DNA from: JBOGED01 sp050743205
GTDB taxonomy: Bacteria; Actinomycetota; Nitriliruptoria; Euzebyales; Egibacteraceae
Assembly: GCA_050743205.1 (NCBI GenBank)
Contig: JBOGEA010000083.1
Coordinates: forward strand, 1 to 18,341
DNA length: 18,341 nucleotides
Reading direction: 5' to 3'
In this document: in pieces, positions 14,743-18,341 of the stretch
Layout: each line of letters starts with the position of its first letter
Position numbering within the stretch: the first letter of the stretch is position 1
The notes under the pieces: generated by a model
What the model was told of the DNA's origin: nothing
What the model saw: the letters and a program-made list of their open reading frames with translations, nothing else
Databases searched by the model: none
Made by a program: the position numbers and the translations under genes

Positions 14743-16294
14743 GGCGAGCGGCCCGCGCCGTCAAACCTCAGCTGTGAGGCGACCGCGCCGGTGCGTTGGA
14801 TCTCAGCGAGCACCGCGATCGGGTCGGCGCCCTGTTGGGCCGCGGTGGGCGGCACGCTGGCCAGCACCGCGGCGGTGTCCGCGCCCTGGCGGGTCTTGTT
14901 GCCGCCCCACTGTTTGCGGGCCACGATCAGCCCGCGCAGCGCCTGTTCGGCCTCCCAGTTGGTGGCCTGCACCCCCGGGGTGGTCAAGAACGTGAGCAGA
15001 TGGTCCTTCTCGCCTGTGATGTGCTTGACCAGGCGGCGGTCGGGGTCATAGGCAGGTGTGCGCGCGCAGAAGGTCTGCACACGGGCCTCCAGCGCTGCGA
15101 CGGCCTTGGCCAGCGCCTCGTCTTTCAGGCCCTGGTCGCGCACGGCCAGCGCGTTGAGCAGGATGCGTCGCAGCTCGGCAGGGACCTCGGCCCGCCCGTC
15201 ATCGCCGTCAGCGGCGCTGTCGGTGTCGGCGCTGTCGGCATGGGCGTCAGCGTCAGCGGTGTCGGCATCGGCGTCAGCGTCAGCGGTGTCGGCATCGGCG
15301 TCAGCGTCAGCGTCAGCGTCAGCGTCAGCGTCAGCGTCAGCGTCAGCGTCAGCGTCAGCGTCAGCGTCAGCGTCAGCGTCAGCGTCAGCGTCAGCGTCAG
15401 CGGCGGCGTCAGCGGCGGCGTCAGCGGCGGCGTCAGCGGCGGCGGCGATGTCATAGACCGTGACCAGGTCCCCGACGAAGGTCCACAGCCACACCCGTTC
15501 GGCGTCGATGCGCCAGCCGGTCTCATCCGCCGCCACCGCCTCGGAGTCGCGCAGCGCCGCCAGCAGCGCCTGGTAGGTGCTCTCGGCGTCCCCGGCGGTC
15601 TTGTGCAGCGCCGAGTGCAGCCCGCCGGGGGTGACCGACAGCCCGCACAGGTTGCCCGAGGATCTTGGCGGCTTTGCCCATCGACACGCCCAGCCCGACG
15701 CGCAGCCAGGCGGGGCTGCGCTTGCGCCAGGGGGGCCCAGCATCACGCCCGCGGCGCCGGTCGCGTCAGAGGTCTGGTCGGGATGGCGGCTGCGGACTCG
15801 GCGGCGGCAGCCTGTGCAGTGGCCAGGCGCGATGTCGTAGCGGCGGATGCGGGTGTGGGCGGGCACGACCTCTTCTTGGAACTGCTCCACGACCTCGTCG
15901 AGCACGACGTCGCTGCCGCAGTCCGGGCAGTGATCGGGCAGCGGCACCTCGACCCGGTCGTTGACCTGCTCCGGTTCGGGCGGCAGCCGTCTGGCCTTCT
16001 GCCCGTAGCTCTCGCCGGGTTTGCGCCCCCGGTGTGGCCGGATCAGGTTTCTTCTCACCTCGGGAGAACGGCGCGGCCTGCCGTTTGCCGGCCCGGCGGG
16101 CCTGTTCCAGCCCGTCGCGCAGCCGGGTGTTGTCCTGGAGCGCACCGGGTGTTGTCTTCTTCCAGCTCGGTGATGCGCTGGGCTGACAGCAGCGCCTGCT
16201 GGCGGAACAGCGTCAGCAGCGCCTGCGCCCCGACCAGCTCCCGGCGCAGACCGGCGACCTCACCTGCAACAACACCACACACCAGCCACAACAC
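14739..16294 (-). pseudogene. IS66-family transposase, frameshifted and with catalytic core replaced by an (Ala-Asp)n repeat
   Basis: The N-terminal part LRRELVGAQALLTLFRQQ and LLSAQRITELEEDN (before about 16150) is in a different frame from the rest. A GDNTR-type segment is duplicated by a 22-base tandem repeat (about 16115-16156), which shifts the frame. An extra G near 16022 shifts it again before RKPGESYGQKARRLPPEPEQV. The zinc region CPDCGSD and C..C follow. Around 15660-15740 two compensating shifts scramble the usual AWLRVGLGVSMGKAAKIL. DETGWR (first catalytic Asp) and NWEAEQALRGLIVARKQWGG (catalytic Glu) survive. Between VTVYDI and ELRRILLNAL, the segment with the second Asp and the CxxH motif is missing and is replaced by about 80 Ala/Asp residues. 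It cannot be active. Confidence 0.85.
15195..15448. repeat. TCAGCG microsatellite with longer-period flanks
   Basis: Seventeen perfect TCAGCG units run from 15301 to 15402. On the right are about four 12-base TCAGCGGCGGCG units. On the left is a twice-repeated GTGTCGGCATCGGCGTCAGC block. Because the unit is six bases, all frames stay open: minus-strand frames read Ala-Asp or Leu-Thr, and plus-strand frames read Ser-Val or Ala-Ser. Confidence 0.92.
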
Positions 16295-16347
16295 TCACAG
16301 ACCCGACAGGCCAGGTCAAGCACCCCGCACACGCGCTAACTCAATAC

Positions 16348-16355
16348 GTTGGGCC
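16348..16355. repeat. Right copy of the 8-bp target-site duplication (GTTGGGCC)
   Basis: It matches 14470-14477 and directly precedes an ATG of the decayed antitoxin gene. The insertion therefore split that gene from its upstream region. Confidence 0.85.
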
Positions 16356-16539
16356 ATGGCGACGAGACCCGAGGCCTTCCACAGCGGCTCCGTGATCGTG
16401 CTCATCGCGGACCCCGACGAGGAGTGTCTCCTTCCGACCAACGAGTGGTTGGCGGCCCCTGGAAGATGACGAGCCGGTCGAGCTGGAAGAGCCTACGGCG
16501 ATCATGCTCGAACGGGTGCGCGCAGAAGGCGAAGCGTGA
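16356..16539 (+). pseudogene. Antitoxin remnant, VapB-like
   Basis: From ATG 16356 the frame reads MATRPEAFHSGSVIVLIADP and stops after 37 residues at 16469. The neighbouring frame then reads LEDDEPVELEEPTAIMLERV to the TGA at 16539. One missing base near 16459 (in the GGCCCCTGG stretch) would join the two. The C-terminal acidic part is typical of small antitoxins, and the 4-base overlap (GTGA) with the next gene is typical of vapBC pairs. Sequence similarity to a specific VapB family is not evident. Confidence 0.5.
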
Positions 16540-16721
16540 GCAGTGTCGTCCTTGACGCCTCAGCCGGCGTCGAGGTCGCACTCCGCACCCTGTCCGGCCA
16601 CCCGACTCGAAAGAGGCTCATTGATCACCGCGTCTTCCTGCCAGGGATCTTCTCCAGCGGGGGTTCGCCGGCGTCCTCCAGCGCAAGGCGGCACAAGAGG
16701 AACTCGACGAGTAACAAATAG
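16536..16721 (+). pseudogene. PIN-domain toxin remnant, VapC-like
   Basis: It starts SSVVLDASAGVEVALRTLSG, the classic PIN N-terminus with catalytic Asp in VVLDASA. After about 45 residues the frame degenerates. A different frame at about 16640-16711 reads GFAGVLQRKAAQEELDE, which fits the next part of a PIN domain (EVAGVLRR.. ELDE). The C-terminal two acidic residues are missing. Full VapC proteins are about 130 aa, so this is a frameshifted and truncated copy. Confidence 0.6.
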
Positions 16722-16787
16722 GCGCGACCGGCACGGGCAGGCCGGGCGGCAAGCCCCTTGCAGCCTGTGGACGATGCAGTTGGTCCG

Positions 16788-17198
16788 CTACCGCAGAGGG
16801 ATGTCTCGGATCCCGGTTTTGGTCAGTGATTTGAACCATGGACCCGGACCACTCAAGTCGACAGCCTCTTGGATACCGCGCCACGACGAGACGATCAGCT
16901 CAAGCTTCTCCCACTTCGCCATATCCCTCTTCCCTGTTAGGCATACGACACGAACACCCTCACGCGCCAGAAGGGCCTTCTCCGCTGGCCTTGTTCGGAT
17001 ATGACGATCCCGGGTGAGCACGACAAGGTCCAGTCCGTTTGCCCCTACTTTCTGTAGCCAGTCAGAATCAAGCGTTCCGCACGGCACCGAAGGCAGCATC
17101 CGGTGGCCGGGGTGGACGACATCGTCTCGGACCGCAGCCAGCGCCTTGCCGACAGCAAGAATGCTCTCGTCAACGAAAAACCGAAGCCGGCAGGGCAT
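16788..17198 (-). CDS. VapC45-like PIN-like toxin
   Basis: A 136-aa protein from ATG 17198, 14 bases after the stop of the antitoxin gene. FFVDESILAVGKALAAVRDD at the N-terminus has paired acidic residues (Asp9, Glu10). GLDLVVLTRDRHIRTRP in the middle carries the TRD motif of the Mut7-C/PIN-like VapC45 group, and KRDMAKWEKLELI follows. These toxins are predicted ribonucleases. The antitoxin-first order and tight spacing support an active pair. No lesion is seen. Confidence 0.75.
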   Translation of the reverse strand: MPCRLRFFVDESILAVGKALAAVRDDVVHPGHRMLPSVPCGTLDSDWLQKVGANGLDLVVLTRDRHIRTRPAEKALLAREGVRVVCLTGKRDMAKWEKLELIVSSWRGIQEAVDLSGPGPWFKSLTKTGIRDIPLR

Positions 17199-17212
17199 CG
17201 GGCAAGCGCCTA

Positions 17213-17896
17213 CTACGCCGCCAATGCTTCGGTCCCCATCTCGAACCGCAGCGCGTCGTAGACATCACGGAGTTCCAGCTCGAAGCCGGCCGCAATCGAC
17301 TCCGGCGCGTCACCCGCCCGAAACTCCTCGGCTATGACGGAGGTAGGGACAGACCGGACGGCTGGGTCGCCGAACGATCGCAGGGGATCGATGACAACGC
17401 TGGAGTGACGGCCCAGAGGACGGATGCGCTCAACATAGCCGTCAGTGGGATCGGTGAACTCGACGGAGGAGACGAACTGCTCGGCCTGTGCTCCCAGCAC
17501 TAACTGCCCTGTCCGCAGCTCGACGAGAAAGAAGCGCCGCTCCAAGCCGGTCTCGTCCTGAACTCGGGCTACGAGATCCCGTCCGCCTACATAGGGCTTC
17601 GCCCACGCCAGCGGATGCTCGACCCCCAGCTCTGCACGCAACCGCTGGATCGCAGGGCGCATGCGGACGAGCGGCACTCCCTTGTCGCGATAGGCGGCAA
17701 GCAATCGTGTCTCAACGAACTCACCCCACGTCACCAACTCGTCCCCGGTCGGCTCCCCACGGATCACGGGGGGATACACCCTCCCGCCGCGCTCGTAGCC
17801 GTCGATCCACCGTCGCGCGGTACCGGCCGGCAGCCTGAGCAGCCGGTCAACTTCGGCCATGCCGTACACGGCCCGGTCCAAGAGCAACTCAACCAC
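17213..17896 (-). CDS. VapB45-like antitoxin with HTH and DUF433 C-terminal domain
   Basis: A 227-aa protein from GTG 17896, with AGGAGG 6 bases upstream. The N-terminus (RAVYGMAEVDRLLRLPAGTARRWIDGYERG split over two helices) is an HTH of the MerR-like kind used by VapB45 antitoxins. The C-terminus (VPTSVIAEEFRAGDAPESIA, ELELRDVYDALRFE) is a DUF433 domain. The partner toxin lies directly downstream. It probably neutralises the toxin and represses the operon. Confidence 0.75.
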   Translation of the reverse strand: MVELLLDRAVYGMAEVDRLLRLPAGTARRWIDGYERGGRVYPPVIRGEPTGDELVTWGEFVETRLLAAYRDKGVPLVRMRPAIQRLRAELGVEHPLAWAKPYVGGRDLVARVQDETGLERRFFLVELRTGQLVLGAQAEQFVSSVEFTDPTDGYVERIRPLGRHSSVVIDPLRSFGDPAVRSVPTSVIAEEFRAGDAPESIAAGFELELRDVYDALRFEMGTEALAA

Positions 17897-18116
17897 GCCC
17901 TACCTCCTCCACCGCGTGAGGAAACGGTCATCCCTCAGCTTAAGGGAGCCACCAGCAGAACCGGCAGTACCCTCCGCCATACCCAACAACGGCGGGACGA
18001 TCGCTTCCGAGAACCAAAGGGTGAACGAACGCCTTCGAGCCGCCCAGTGGGCTGACCCGAGACGCCGGGATCGACCTGAAGACCATCACGCGTTGTTCGC
18101 CCGTCGCTCCCCGTAC

Positions 18117-18190
18117 CAGCGACGGCGAGCCCACCGTCCTCACCCGCGTCCTGATGTGCCCCCCGTCGCAGCATCGCGTCCGCGTCCACG
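18117..18190 (-). pseudogene. priA remnant
   Basis: On the minus strand this reads VDADAMLRRGAHQDAGED, matching VDADAMLRRGALDAGED of the intact priA at 484-2388 (plus-strand positions about 860-935). Nucleotide identity is high, with small insertions and deletions. It is only about 25 residues long and is joined directly to the ribE fragment. Confidence 0.75.
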
Positions 18191-18341
18191 GTGATCTGAT
18201 GGGCGAGACCCTCGACCGCACCGCCCTGGGAGCGCTGCGGCCAGGCGATCGCGTGAACCTCGAGCGGCCGCTGCGCGCCGGCGGCCGGCTGGGAGGCCAC
18301 CTCGTCCAAGGCCACGTCGACGGCGTGGCCCGGGTGCTGGC
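18190..18341 (+). pseudogene. ribE: Riboflavin synthase alpha chain, 5'-truncated and cut by window edge
   Basis: From about 18190 the plus strand reads DLMGETLDRTALGALRPGDR and, further on, RLGGHLVQGHVDGVARV, strongly typical of the first lumazine-binding domain of riboflavin synthase. The normal N-terminus (MFTGIVEE..., about 45-50 residues) is missing; upstream is the priA remnant instead. An in-frame ATG at 18154 would only add priA-derived residues. The gene may continue past the window; without its N-terminus it is probably not functional. Confidence 0.75.

Larger units (their letters stand above)
14478..16347 (-). mobile_element. IS66-family insertion sequence, 1,870 bp
   Basis: The element is bounded by 14-bp perfect terminal inverted repeats, GTATTGAGTTAGCG at 14478-14491 and its reverse complement at 16334-16347. 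An 8-bp duplication GTTGGGCC flanks both sides. Inside, on the minus strand, are a decayed IS66 transposase and a downstream 78-aa ORF. The intact ends and duplication mean that insertion was direct and that no later deletion has removed either end. The internal frameshifts make it unable to move alone. Confidence 0.88.

Noticed and set aside
15301..15402. Tandem repeats as a CRISPR array
   Set aside because: The unit is only 6 bp, with no spacers and no cas genes.
14796..16469. Plus-strand frame with a long Ser-Val repeat
   Set aside because: It is produced by the TCAGCG microsatellite read in the antisense direction of the transposase.
1..18341. tRNA, rRNA or riboswitch genes
   Set aside because: I looked for cloverleaf-like arms and a SAM riboswitch upstream of metK and saw none that I could support by eye.

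Overview
The window is high-GC DNA, most likely from an actinobacterium. The evidence is strong G/C third-position bias, the metK-priA-def order, a PriA protein that lacks helicase motifs, an AfsR/SARP-type regulator and GTG starts behind strong ribosome binding sites. I cannot name a genus from the sequence alone.

Left block (about 1-3771, minus strand): a housekeeping operon reading metK (SAM synthase), priA (replication restart protein N', helicase-dead type) and def (peptide deformylase, cut by the window edge). Two copies of a near-perfect 30-bp palindrome lie between metK and priA.

Middle block (about 4090-13870): accessory DNA of lower GC. It holds a lone TIR-domain protein and a 49-bp perfect hairpin. 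After these comes what looks like a small peptide biosynthetic island. A large SARP/BTAD-AAA regulator, broken by one frameshift, is transcribed leftward. Three copies of ACGTTGAGC, two of them exactly 11 bp apart, lie in its divergent promoter region. Rightward from there are a 27-residue peptide gene whose C-terminus is CYCSCSCSGN (no listed reading frame covers it), a second possible 33-codon ORF, a membrane M50 metalloprotease with an N-terminal PqqD-like domain, a TPR protein with a degenerate NTPase-like domain, and a pyridoxamine-oxidase-fold (PPOX) flavoprotein. I infer a RiPP-like system: the Cys-rich peptide is the precursor, the PqqD-like domain is the leader-recognition element, the M50 protein is the leader protease, exporter or immunity factor, and the regulator switches the set on. 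No standard modifying enzyme (radical SAM, YcaO, lanthionine synthetase) is present, which is what makes the cluster unusual.

Right block (about 13871-18341): a decaying mobile/toxin-antitoxin zone. It contains a transposase tail remnant and a complete IS66-type element with 14-bp terminal inverted repeats and an 8-bp target duplication (GTTGGGCC). The IS66 transposase carries several lesions, and a TCAGCG microsatellite replaces part of its catalytic core. A decayed VapBC-like pair follows, then an intact VapBC45-like pair on the minus strand. The window ends with a short priA-like remnant fused to a riboflavin synthase gene lacking its 5' end, which suggests a past rearrangement between copies of the metK-priA-...-rib region.
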